Below, one piece after another: positions 1 through 10,872 of a DNA stretch of 64,000 nucleotides; the first letter of the stretch is position 1, and every line of letters starts with the position of its first letter. The position numbers and the translations under genes were made by a program. The stretch is from Cristatella mucedo. Taxonomy: Eukaryota > Bryozoa > Phylactolaemata > Cristatellidae. The stretch covers positions 2,038,001 to 2,102,000 of the forward strand of contig WPIO01000058.1 in the NCBI GenBank assembly GCA_009760855.2, given 5' to 3'. Under the pieces are notes generated by a model. The model had not been told where the DNA came from. It worked only from the letters and a program-made list of their open reading frames with translations, and searched no databases.

Positions 1-954
1 TTTAATTCAAAATAACTAAAATGAGCATTAAAAATAACAATTCTAGTTAGATAGCAAGATTTTAGAGATTCGTTTCTCAGCAGATTCCAAGCAGGGTCGA
101 GGTTTAGCACGGCATACCAAAATTTTGCCAATGCCATTGGTGCAGCGAAATTTAAGCCAAGAGTTTAACAGAATCTTTCCGACAACCGAGTCGGCCATTA
201 GACACGGCCACTCGAGGATGAATGCTAGGGCATTCACTTATGTGTTTTCATTTGTTTCTCGGGGATTATCTAGAACCTTCTGAAATTTCCACTACTGGAC
301 TCGTACGGAGTTTTAGAGAGTCTACTAGAGCCTTATTGCAGCAGCTTCTCCATTTCTCAAACTGCCATCCCCTTCCCGACCCGTCTTAGAGCTGTCTCGA
401 AGTTTCACATGGAAAATCATCATTCTAAAGCATATTAATTTGTCGCTAAACTAAGATCATTGGGCACAGACCCAAACTTACAGGTGTCTATGCATAAAGC
501 ATTGACGTAAACCGTTTGTAAAAGTGAATCATGCCTCATTTAAGAGAAGATGTGTAGAACAAACAAAAGAAAGTTCGGATCTAAAACTTAAATTTCTGAC
601 CACTCTCTTAAATTATTATAGAAAATTGTGAAAAAAATGAGTGCAGGGTACGATTACATCTGGGACACATTTACAACTTATAGCTGCAGGAAACGTGTGT
701 AATACATTTGTACGAATAAGAGAGATACTACTAGTTTCCGGTCGGTGTTATTGAGCAAAGGGCGCATTTACGCTTTGAAAACAAGGAATTGTTAATCCGG
801 CCTAATAGAATTGGTACTAAGAATACGGAAGGCAAGCTATAGCAGGCAGGCTAATGGAAGCAAATCGTCGGTCGGCCTAGCCCTTTGTCTTATTTATGGG
901 TCATGATTATTTTCAATATAACAATATCTGCACTTTTTCTTCTGGCCCCTTGTA
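1..954. other. Unassigned AT-rich DNA
   Basis: I see no exon, repeat family or RNA gene here. The only open frame on either strand is 64 codons, with no recognisable motif. Confidence 0.4.
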
Positions 955-1160
955 CCTGGTTGAGCCACAGCTTATATCGTCGTTATATCGGCGTTATATC
1001 GGGGCCAAGGGGCAGAGGGCATTCCCCTTCAGCTTGACAGCGTGACCTGTGCCGCCCCCCATCCCCTATGCACCTCCGTTAGCGTCACCAACGACAACAT
1101 TATGTCGTCATTCCAATCGATGAGCAACTGCCAAATTTATGTAGAATAAACACGATGATG
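955..1160. repeat. Dispersed repeat, copy 1 (unclassified)
   Basis: The stretch runs from a G-rich block through a C-run to a segment containing CACCAACGACAACATTATGTC and then GAGCAACTGCC. A similar order of blocks (C-run, CACCAACGACGAAGTTATGTC, AAGCAACCGCC) occurs at about 25200-25385. This similarity is seen by eye only, and I cannot assign a class. Confidence 0.35.
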
Positions 1161-1179
1161 TATGCTTGTTGGCATTGTG

Positions 1180-1310
1180 CATGTTACATTAACGATTTGA
1201 TCATGCTTTTTTTTACAGCATATGTAAAGTACATAGAAAGAGATTGAGTTATCTGAGGGGTCATACACATGTATTTTTCATATTGTTATTATTACTATAA
1301 TGATTTCACG
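1180..1310 (+). mobile_element. LINE-A 3'-end fragment
   Basis: A short decayed 3' terminus of LINE-A. It contains AGCATATGTAAAG, a degraded copy of the family stem-loop (CATAGAAAGAGATTGAGTTATCTGAGG split by a few changes) and ends in an ATT-rich tail. No coding part remains. Confidence 0.6.
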
Positions 1311-1575
1311 CTCACATTTTTCATTAATTGCGGGCCTAGCCCAGCTTACTTAAAAATCTCGTGGGCCTATCCTCATACAAAGAAGTTTGCAGGTGTTGCC
1401 CCCCTGGATGAAGATCATGGCTCCGCCGTTGGTCGCAAGTTAACGTCTAAATTGCTTCTGAAAGATGGTACGAGACTCGCGCGAAACTTGCGGTATCGCA
1501 AATAATGCTGCGGCGCATCGAGAATGCGAAAAAGAATCATGCAGCTTTGAGGAGATTGGCACGCGGGCCAATCGT

Positions 1576-1660
1576 GTGATGTATCTCCGTCTGTAACTCC
1601 ACAAATTCATAAAGACCACGTGGGTGTTACGCAGGAGAGTTTTGTATAGCGCACTGTGCC
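1576..1660 (-). mobile_element. LINE-B 3'-end fragment
   Basis: This matches the terminal region of LINE-B read on the minus strand: GTATCTCCGTCTGTAACTCC, then the block for the CACATGGTC segment, GCAGGAGAGTTTTGTATAGC and a GCGCACT block. Only the 3' untranslated end is present. Confidence 0.65.
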
Positions 1661-2669
1661 CATAAAGAACGCAAAGGCGCCGCGTTTAATGGCAAGTATT
1701 TACGCGTGTCGCTAAATAAAGAGGAGCCTAATTTCGTCGATCTCAAGAACTTGAAATGTTTTGAATCAATTTGAAATCTACGGGCTGCTCGTTTATTATT
1801 CAATGGGCTTTTCTTAGCAATATTTTAACTGGAAAAACATCTATTGCCGGGAATTATCGAAAGAACAAAGGACAAGAAATTCTTTCTGGTCAATCAAAGA
1901 AAAGTGTCAAAGAGATAATAGAAGCTACATTTGTTTACAAAATGACATCGTTGCATAAAAAAATAAAGCTATTGTCTGGGTAGCACCATGCTTTTAATTA
2001 TCAACTCAAGCAAATGTAATACAAGTACGATCCGTGTCTCGCATTGATACGCGTGGTTTTCTCTGGCTGCAACGAATTTCCGCCATCTACCCACTCTAAT
2101 TATTTAATTAATTAAGCGAAAACCAGAAATCGGTTGCGTAAAGTTTGAATTTCGAGTTAATATTGAAGTGCACGATGCTATAACGTACCCGCCGAATTTC
2201 AAGCGGTTGCGTTCACGCGTTCTCGTTCAAATAGGCTGCAAAGACGCTGGCCAATATACCAAAATTCACTTGCGTCCGCCGGAGTCCAACTTTAAATCAC
2301 CGAATATCCACCAGAAATCAGCTGCGTGAAGCTCTTACCTGGATTGCATATTGCACTACGCATATCATTCAAGTGCACCCACAACATTTCGCGTTATTCC
2401 GCGCGCGTTCTCATGAAATCCACTGCGGCCTATTTTGGCGACCCGGGCCAACACCGTGATCCACCGTTCGCTGTGAGGGACAAGAGTAGTACTTATGGAC
2501 GGATGGAACTTATTGTATATGTCAAAGATTCCTCCTAGTCTACACCCGAAAGCTTAGAAAAGCCAGGTCTTTTTTTTCTATTGAAATTGAAGTCCTGCCA
2601 GTCGGACTCAAAACAGATTTATAAGACGGTAATCCATGTGCTTGCCAACTCTGAGAGGTCGCACCCCCG
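1661..2669. other. Unassigned DNA
   Basis: No repeat family or exon recognised. Short frames (about 70 codons at 1771-1983 and 2326-2538) show no motif. Confidence 0.35.
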
Positions 2670-4610
2670 ATATTAATGGCTCGGCCGACAAGTTTCCAGC
2701 CTTCTTAGTTGAAAAAAAATAGCTTCCACATATTCGTGCCTCCATAAAGCCTCCGACTAAAGTAATTGTTGAGTCGCAACCAGTGACAATCCTTAAGAGA
2801 TTTCACGAGGTTTCTGCTTGCGATTTTTGCTACCTTAATGAAGTTTAGTAATACGAGCTCGTCTCCTGAAGACCATATACCTACCCCCTGGTGTGGTCTT
2901 CACTAGCAGACAAAACTACTCCAGCCATAACTAAGATTTTTAGTGTTTCTCTGGATAATGGGATTGTTCCAAAGTCCTTCAAATTGGCTATCGTTCGACC
3001 GATACTTAACAAGTCTAGATTCAATTCAGAGGTCCCGGCTAACTATAGCCAGTTTCTCTGCTTCCTTTTTTGTCAAAAATTATTTCAAAGGTTGTCGCTA
3101 AACAGCTTGCAGCATACGTTGAAAAGAATAAATTGCCAAAAAATTTCAGTCGGGATTAAAGCTACACCACTCCACTGAAACTGCTTTCCTCCGTGAAGCC
3201 AACGACATCCTATGCAGCAACGGTGACGGGAATGTCATTATCCTTGATGGCCCTGCTGGATGTCCTACTTTAACAATTGAGAACAACGATCGGTGTGGCA
3301 GATGAGGCGCTGGCGTGGTTCAAATCGTACTTGTTTGATCGTGGTCAATCCGTATCGTGTGGGAGCCAGGTCTCATGCACCAAACCAGTCACCTGTACAG
3401 TCCCAAAGGGTTCGTCCTCGGTCCTTTGCTGTTCTCAATTTATACTGTACCGCTGGGAACATACATCTGGGTTCAGGCCCATAGCGTTGGAGATCACTAT
3501 TATGCTGACGATACTCAGCTGCATTTATCAGTAAAACCATAAAAATCTGCTGTAGCTACTGAGGAAGTGAATGCTTGCCTTGTAGACATTCAATCCCGGA
3601 TTTCGGCAAATTTCCTTAAACTCAACGACGATAAAACGAAACTGCTACTCACAGGAAACCCCAAACGTATAGCCAGATGATAAGACTTTGCTCTTCTAAT
3701 GGGTGATGCTTTTATGCGACATACACCGTGTGCTCGGAATTTGGGTGTTATCTTTGATAACTGCCTAAATTTTAAAAGTGTCATTAGAAAGATCACCTCA
3801 AAAACTAGCCATCACGTCCGATCCCCATCTAAGATTAGGGACTTTCTACCAAGGCGGCTTGCAAACATTTTAACTAGCTCCTTGGTTCTGTCCCGGTTAG
3901 GTTATTGAAATTCTGCAATTTTGATTAGGCTACCGAAAATAGTCACTAGGCCCCTGCAATTGGTGATGAATATGGCTGCAAGGCTAGTTAAAAAATTCCA
4001 GAGGTTGACCATGTGTCTCCTTTGCTGAAGGAGCTTCGATGACTTCCGGTTGATCAACGGATACAGAGCAAAGTTGTTCCGCTTATCCACAAGGCCAGCC
4101 GTGGCTCCTTCATGCCTAGCTTAAATACTGCTTCAGTTTCAGGGTCACCGTGCCCTCGGGTACTCAGTTGAGAATACGTTAGCTGTTCCATTCTTCTGCC
4201 TAAAGACTGTTGGCAACAAAAGCTTTCACCCTGAAGGTCCTAGGCTGAAGGACTCACTTCCACGATTCTTGCATAACGACATCTAATCTTCTGCTGTCGA
4301 ATGTGGCACATTCTTTCCAGCTATCCAGAGTTGCTACTCCCTTGTTTTCTCTAACTTAACTGTCCTCCTGACTAAGCTATGCTTCTGACTTTCTCTTTGT
4401 TATTTGAGACGAAATCTGTTGGCTACTGAATCCGTATCGAAAGTCACTTAGGCTTTGAGTTCGCCACAAAAAACTGTCTTGCGTAACATCCACTCAGTCT
4501 TTGTGAAGTTATACGTGGAAATACATTACATTACTTTACAATACATCACAATACATAACACTGCATTGCAGTACATCACAATTCATTGCAATATATCACA
4601 ATAAATTAAA
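2670..4610 (+). mobile_element. LINE-B, decayed copy with (ATTAC)-type tail
   Basis: An old LINE-B copy on the + strand. Remnants of the endonuclease-RT linker lie near 2680-2880. The start of the RT domain (VPKSFKLAIVRPIL) lies near 2960-3010. An RT segment with [10 protein letters not shown] lies at about 3499-3530, and C-terminal pieces follow to about 4330. Reading frame shifts and stops occur throughout. The 3' region carries the LINE-B terminal sequence and passes into repeats of the TACATTACATTAC type at about 4520-4610. The intact 5' end and endonuclease are absent. Assignment rests on parallel order with the better LINE-B copies at 33-40 kb. Confidence 0.75.
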
Positions 4611-6845
4611 ATAAATTTTAAAAATACTTATGGAATTAAAGCACATTTAAAGTAAGGCAGTAAGAAAGTATAACACGAGTCTTGATTATTAGCAATACAA
4701 GCAATGTAAAGTTTATATTTAGCAACTCCCTTTACCTTATTTGTGCTTAAATAACCAGTGAGCATGCAAGAAGACTAGCCTATTTTACCTTTTCCTTTTT
4801 TTAATTTAATCAATTATAGCTTTCGCCGTAGTTTAAAAAAATGTATTAAGCGATCTGGGCCATACCGTCAGCTGTTTCACACATGCATGGGCTCCTTCTC
4901 CCATTCAAATATCTGCTACTTGTTAGCTTTGAATTTTCTCCTTACTCTATCAAACTGTTAATATCTATTTTCATGCTCGACGTAGGCTCCTTTAGCAGAT
5001 AGTTGCAAACGGGTGGAGGCTGCCTTAAGACTCCATCGCAGTCCTCTTCTGCAAGTGTAGCCCCTAAGCAACGGACTGAGCTGCCTCAATGCCCACATTT
5101 CAAGCAAACCCCTGGTCTGCATCGGCATGATCTCCTTCGGATCGCGATCAGTCAGAGGCCACATCGCCCAGCCCTAAGCGGCTCCTGCCCGCTGGAATTT
5201 CTGGTCCCCCATTTTCCAGCCAGACACCGGGTTGGGGGCAAGTGGGAGTTGTATGCTGCTTAAAAGACAGGCAGCTTACTTCAGCAGAGCCGCAGCTGCT
5301 TCTTTCTGGCGGCCGCTATCGCACTCGACCTCCAATGTCATAATGCTTCTGCCATGGCAGCCTTCAGCAGCTAAGCTGAACTTGCTAATATCGGCTCCTC
5401 TGGCTGCGATTAGTGGCACACGTGCAGCCCCGTCGAAATCGGCCAGAGTGGGTTGATAGCACTGGTAGCACTGAAAGCACCAGGCTACCGCATGAACCGC
5501 CGTCATGCAGAATCCCAATCCTAAATAGTAGTGGAGATCTAGAAAAATGATTGTAAACTGACTGCTCAAGCAGTCTCAAAAAACAAAGTTGAAAGAACAA
5601 TAGTCACTAGCACAACGAGCGGCCGTGCGATAACTAGATACATTTGCAACAAAAAAGCTCAGTCAAAGAATGAGCTTTTTTAGAATCGAAGCCATTTGAT
5701 GTTGTGCGATAATATCACTGATTACAGATGCATATATTCTGGTTTCACGTAGCCATTTAGATTTTCGCACGAGGCAAAGCTCGTTTTGATAGCCTTTCAA
5801 GTTAACGAAATTGGCCGACGTGGGCGACATTATAGTTGCAGTGCTGCGGGTGCCCACGAACAAGCCCCCAACGGCACCAAGGAAGGCGCTATGCACGCAA
5901 TTGGGTCAGAGAAGCAGCACGGTAGCGTCGGAGGGGTCACGCCTCATGACATCAAGAAATCTCTGGCTAAATCCGCCAGAAGAATGTGCAGCTAGGCAGC
6001 TTCGACTGGCGTGAACAACATTGTCGCCTTTCGGTCTACCGAGCACAAATGCGAAAAGAGCCACACGCGAGATTTCCCGGCTGGCAGCCTGGAAGGTTGG
6101 CGCATAGATTCGTTCAGGGCAATGGCAAAACACACGATATTGCGCAATAAATTGTTGTGGTGGGTGAGCTAGTTTCTGTCGTCGGAGCAGTAGCTCCTAC
6201 ATTGCCCGTGCGCCCATTTGCTTTCTTGCTTAACGGAAACCGAAAGATTCATCAACCAGTAACAAGACAATGCATCTATAGCTCGTTTTGAGGCCAGTCT
6301 CAAATAAGTAGATAGCCCTGGATGTGGAATGAATGTGTACATTGAATGGACTGAATGCATTGTATTTATCGAAAGCTACCTTTCGTGCTGGCGTTCAGAT
6401 TACAGTAGTTCCAGCTAATCACGTGTTGCTCGTTTCTTTGTGGTTTGGTAGATGCAATGTGCATCATCCATTGGTGCATTGTATACGTTGGAAGATGCAT
6501 CCCAGGTTTGAACAAAACCACGATGCAGCTACTTGGTAATCCTGGTCCCGAACACGACAAGTCCAAGATCTTCTGGGAGAAGTGAAATTTCCTTGCAGCC
6601 GCCTCGCTACATAGCCAGTCAGCATGTTCTGTATCTGTCCAGGTTAGAGACTACTGACTGAAAAGATGAGACTAAATTTCTCACTAGGCCACACAACTGT
6701 AACTCAGTATTGATGATGCTTCCAAAAGAAGGCCAAGTCTTTATAGCTGTGTCAATATGGTAGCTAGATTTTTCTAACATACAAGAGCTTCAGGTTCCTG
6801 TCGGTTTTGCTTAAGGAACTATATATGTAAATGTAGGTTGATGGG
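4611..6845. other. Unassigned DNA, partly GC-rich
   Basis: Overlapping short frames occur on both strands at about 4960-6130. Examples are a 97-codon minus frame at 5276-5569 and a 77-codon minus frame at 5663-5896 with a hydrophobic glycine-rich start. None shows a family I recognise. I see no convincing paired splice sites that would make them exons. Confidence 0.3.
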
Positions 6846-6849
6846 TGGA

Positions 6850-6995
6850 TGAAAAGCAAAATTCTTGCTCTGACTCACAAAGACTGTCTTTCTGCCGGCT
6901 GCTTCTATGCTCCTTACTTCTTTAGATATCTTCCTGACTCAGCTATGCTTCCTACTTTCTCTCTGCTGCATGAGATTAGGTTTATTGGCTGCCAT
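6850..6995 (+). mobile_element. LINE-B fragment, internally deleted
   Basis: The first part (GCAAAATTCTTGCTCTGACTC) matches the LINE-B C-terminal coding region. The second (CCTGACTCAGCTATGCTTCC and the following ATGAGATTAGGTTTATTGGC) matches the 3' untranslated region. The sequence between them is mostly missing. Confidence 0.55.
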
Positions 6996-7785
6996 GTTCA
7001 AGCCGTAAGCAACTCTGGTTTTGAGGTTGACACAGAGAACTCTCTAGCGTAAGACCCATATGGTATTCATGGCTTTGTGGACTCACGAAGATTACACGTA
7101 GTAATGCTACCTACGCGTGGATTATGTATAAAGAATGGCACAGTGAATGAACTGCTTTTTAACGCAGAAAGAACTGTTTGAGTCCTTATTTGATTGGAAT
7201 CATCTGCGTACGGTGTGAGGCTAGCGACATTCCCTTCTTTTTCACTGACTCCAAGGGACGTATAGAGTGGTTCAGCCCACCTACGATTGACTGCTTGGAG
7301 TAAGGTCAAGTTTTGGCTCCTGTCATTGATCTGGAATGAGGCTGTGTCCTCGTACTCTATTTAAGTGCGTTATGCAGGCACTAGTGCCATGGAAGGACTA
7401 CCTTACAGCGGTACACGGAAAACTCTTTGGCTCTACTGGTGCTCCATAATGCTGTTCAGTACCGTCAATACTGGCTACTCCACAACGTAACATCTGCATT
7501 CTTAACAAGAGAGCAGGAAATGAGAATGGCAAAAAAACTAAGCACAAACAAAATTAGTTGTCAACATAATGAGGGAGAAACCGAACTAGTTCATATCCAA
7601 ATGCTGTGGGCACCTGCGGACACGCCCACTTATATCTCGATGTCTCGAGGCATCTGCACGTCGAGAATAAGCCTCTGAATGGCGTGTTCAGGAACACTCA
7701 TAGTTTTCTGAGGTGGCTCTATGTACATGTTAAGGTTATAAAGCAAAGTTGGTCATGCGAAACTAACATAGCACCAATATTAGGT
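6996..7785. other. Unassigned DNA
   Basis: No exon or repeat recognised. An 83-codon + frame at 7427-7678 has no motif that I can name. Confidence 0.3.
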
Positions 7786-7787
7786 GA

Positions 7788-7955
7788 TCCACGCTGGTTT
7801 GGCCAAGTGGTTAAAAGTGCAAATCCTACCGAGGTCAAGATGAAAGCATTTGAAGGCCGAGGTCATGGGCTCGAGCCCGGTGGCACATGTGAAGTGCCTG
7901 AATAGAGGTTAAGTTCTCTTAGGGCGCTATACAAATGATTGCATATTTTTTATCC
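7788..7955 (+). mobile_element. SINE-A, tRNA-derived
   Basis: The tRNA-like head begins near GGTTTGGCCAAGTGGTTAAA (A-box region). It has a B-box-like segment GGGCTCGAGCCC. The 3' part reads AAGTGCCTGAATAGAGG-TTAAG-TTCTCTTAGGGCGCT. That 3' part is the SINE-A version of the LINE-A terminal stem-loop. The head is slightly longer than in the 55963-56106 copy. Confidence 0.75.
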
Positions 7956-8039
7956 ACGAAGCTAGAATACTCTCTCTAGCAAGGATGAGGGTGCCTTTTT
8001 GTCAAGTGTAGAGACCTTGACCAAGCTGATCTCTTGGTT

Positions 8040-10320
8040 TTCCTAATATAGATCGGTCCTTTGTCGAAGCTCCGTTCGGCCACTAGGCCGGCGTATAAGA
8101 TAGGACTGAGGCACTTGATGATAACTCAAGATATTGGTTGGAACCGATCTCTCGGCAATCAAAATGGGCACATGATCGCCAGCCTGAAGGACCGGCCGGA
8201 TATATACCGCACAGCCAGTGTGGGTGTCATTCAGTTGTGCTCTCAGTAGCAGACGCTTGGTAACTGATGAAGAAACCATACCGGGTCAATGTGCACCCTT
8301 TGACAGTAGTTACCTGGAGCCCAGATGCTTACTCTGCATAAGGATGGTTACGCTGCGAGAATCGCTCCTTAAAAAACTCATTTCTAAGCGTATGCAAAAC
8401 GGCAATAAACAAGCTCCCATCAGCAAACATCGTGCTAATTGTAGTCTTGATGGTTTGTAACATGCGTCCTGCTTGCCTGTTACAAATGCATTAAACTCGT
8501 GGCCGGAGAATCGAGGGTAATTGTTCGTCATGTTCACTCATGGAATACCAACGTTAGCAAATGCCGAACTAAGTTTTGTAGGACTTCTGCAATGCTTTAT
8601 TCTTCAAGCATGTCAATCTTACACTACACGAAGTAGCGTTCAACGGTTCGTAAATAGTGAGACAATGAGAGATCAAACACGTATCCTATCTTTAGCAAGT
8701 GTATTTGGCCAAACTTGTGCAAGTTAGGCCACGACAGAATTTACATTCTCGTTCTCTGGACAGCGGACATATGCAGACGTTATACCTTCGATATCACGCA
8801 TATAGCCAGGCAAGTAAACTGTGTTCTTGGCTAGTGACATACGCTTTGTGATGCCATAGAATTCCCGATAAATATCGACAGCTTTTGAGCGCAGCAACAT
8901 TTCTGGAGACGACCTGAATGCCTTTAAAAATAAGACGCCATATGCTGAAAAGTCATTAAGAACGGGCCAAAATGGTTTCACCATAGCCGGTAGCTATTTA
9001 AGTTTGATGACCAACGCACAGCCATATAATCCCGAAGGGCTTTCACAGTATCGTATCGCCCACCGACGTTCGTCTGCAGATTTATCACCGAGTTGAAGTG
9101 GAAAGATTTTAATGCAAGGCTGGATTGATCTGCACCATCGTTCCGTTCGTGGTTCATATACTTTTTTCGGCGTGTGGTTCAGGATATCGGTAACCCATAG
9201 TTCCTTGCCTGGCCTGGCCTATGACCTATGACCTATGACCTATGACCAAGAGTGAACGAGTATCTTAGGAAGCGAATGTGCATGCGCTCAAACCTGTGTG
9301 ACACCTCTGACACCTCTGACACCTCTGGCTTATTGACTCGGCTTAGCAAGAGGACTTGCTATCTGATTCAACAACGACCTGTTGCCCGAAGATATATTAT
9401 TGGAAGTGCTCGAGTCTTAACCGCACTACCACAATCTCCTTCACTACCTGAGCAGCGTACCACTGCTGCACAGGCAACAGTGTGCGAGAGAAGCATAAGC
9501 CACTTGGCTGCTCTGCTCGCACTAATATTGCCCCGAGTACATGCTATAACGCGTCGACAGACAATAGCAGCAGGTTTCGAGACATCGTAAAATGCCATTT
9601 AAGAACTTCTGGCAACTATGCGCTTTACGTTCTCTAGGTGCCGCTCGTGGACCTTGTTCCAGGTCCAGGGAATCACATGTTTTGTTTTCAGCAGGTGCAG
9701 AACCGTCGTTGCTACTGATAGCCGGGGCGAAACTCAGCTAAATGGTTTGCCAAGCCTAATAGCATTGTACGTTAGCTTTGAAGCTTGGGAAAGAAATAAA
9801 ACTAATCATTTGCACCTTGTCTCCGTCAGGCTGCAGACTGCGGACACACACTATATGGCCCAGATGCTGTAGACCCTGCCAGCAGAGGCCACTTTTCTCC
9901 ATTTAGGCAAAGGCAATCTCACCTCAGGGCTGAAGCACATGACTATTGCCTTCATCGTGATCCTCTAGCGTGGAGCCCGAGATCGAAATGTCATCGGAAT
10001 ACGTGAAAAGCTCAGGGATATCGCCAATACTGCCTGTAAAGATGCAATGAAACACTTCTGGAGCAGTGTATATAACAAAGAGCATTCCCACAAATTGATA
10101 GTATTCACACGGTGAGGCCACCATGGTCAACAGGCAGCTGGGCGTATCAGAAACTACACGTATGCAGGAAATCTAACTTTAAATCGCATGTGCAGAAGTA
10201 CAAAAAGCCAGCTCGGCTAGCAAAGATTTCGTCAGGTGTCTGCGGCTAATAATACCCGCGGTGTTAGGCCTTATTCAGAGCAGCAGGATCTATGCAATTA
10301 GTCAGATCCCGGCTTGGTGA
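8040..10320 (-). mobile_element. Ty3/gypsy-type LTR retrotransposon pol fossil
   Basis: Minus-strand pieces appear in the order of a Ty3/gypsy pol gene. Reverse transcriptase pieces lie at about 10300-9930. An integrase zinc-binding region lies at about 8870-8750. Part of the integrase core is at about 8530-8410, and an integrase C-terminal piece at about 8111-8046. The stretch between RT and integrase (about 9000-9900) is too decayed to read. The element is heavily broken, and I could not find flanking LTRs, a gag region or a target duplication. It looks old. Family assignment is by motif resemblance only. Confidence 0.6.
9218..9247. repeat. Short tandem repeat, 7-bp unit
   Basis: CCTATGA is repeated a little over four times. 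A second small tandem array (9-bp unit GACACCTCT, three copies) lies at about 9300-9326. Confidence 0.9.
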
Positions 10321-10350
10321 CGCGAAATTGGGCTGAATCAATCAGAGGCT

Positions 10351-10685
10351 CTAGTGCCTGGGGCCAGACGGCCAGACAACTTACCCATCTTTCCAAAGGC
10401 ATTTTCCAACTCGCCTCAAAGAGCTAATTCGGTGCTGGTTGGGCCATTAAAAACCAGCGCCTCGCCAAAAATGTTCAGAATACAAAAACTAGGCAGCCCT
10501 AGGAGTGATAGAACGTCGTTCTTTGCAACCGCTCGATTGGTGTGCTTCGCTTGTAAGCAGTGCTGTTACATAAGCACTGCAACCCCCTCCGGGTACAGGG
10601 GCTTCTGATATTTAAGGGACCCAAAGTTGTGATTTGGAATAATTTGATAGAAAGTATTTCAAATTTCATTGAGTATCCATTATTG
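10351..10685. other. Unassigned DNA
   Basis: This lies upstream (in minus-strand sense) of the gypsy fossil and may be further decayed element. I cannot identify any part of it. Confidence 0.25.
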
Positions 10686-10687
10686 GT

Positions 10688-10872
10688 GGGCCGTAATGGC
10701 TCACTAGGTAAGGCGGTTGCTTTTCACGACCTTGGCCCCGAGATCGTGAGTTCGAATCGTGCGGTGGGCGATCCTTTATCGCCACTGCCAACGGTAGTGA
10801 TAGCCGTAAAGACTCTTCTGTCGCTATACAAAAAGAGGCTGTTAAATCAGCCAGTATTATTATTGTATATTA
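10688..10872 (+). mobile_element. SINE-B, tRNA-derived
   Basis: The tRNA-like head runs GGCCGTAATGGCTCACTAGG through a B-box GAGTTCGAATCGT. A body follows with GTGATAGCCGTAAAGACTC and TCGCTATACAAAAAGAGGC, then TGTTAAATCAGCCAG and a TATT-rich tail. This is one of the best SINE-B copies in the window and defines the family's + orientation. Confidence 0.8.

Noticed and set aside
7788-7880. Functional tRNA gene
   Set aside because: It has A- and B-box-like segments but cannot form a full cloverleaf by eye, and it continues into the SINE-A 3' region.
9218-9326. CRISPR-like short repeats
   Set aside because: The units are directly tandem (7 and 9 bp) without spacers, and the sequence is eukaryotic.
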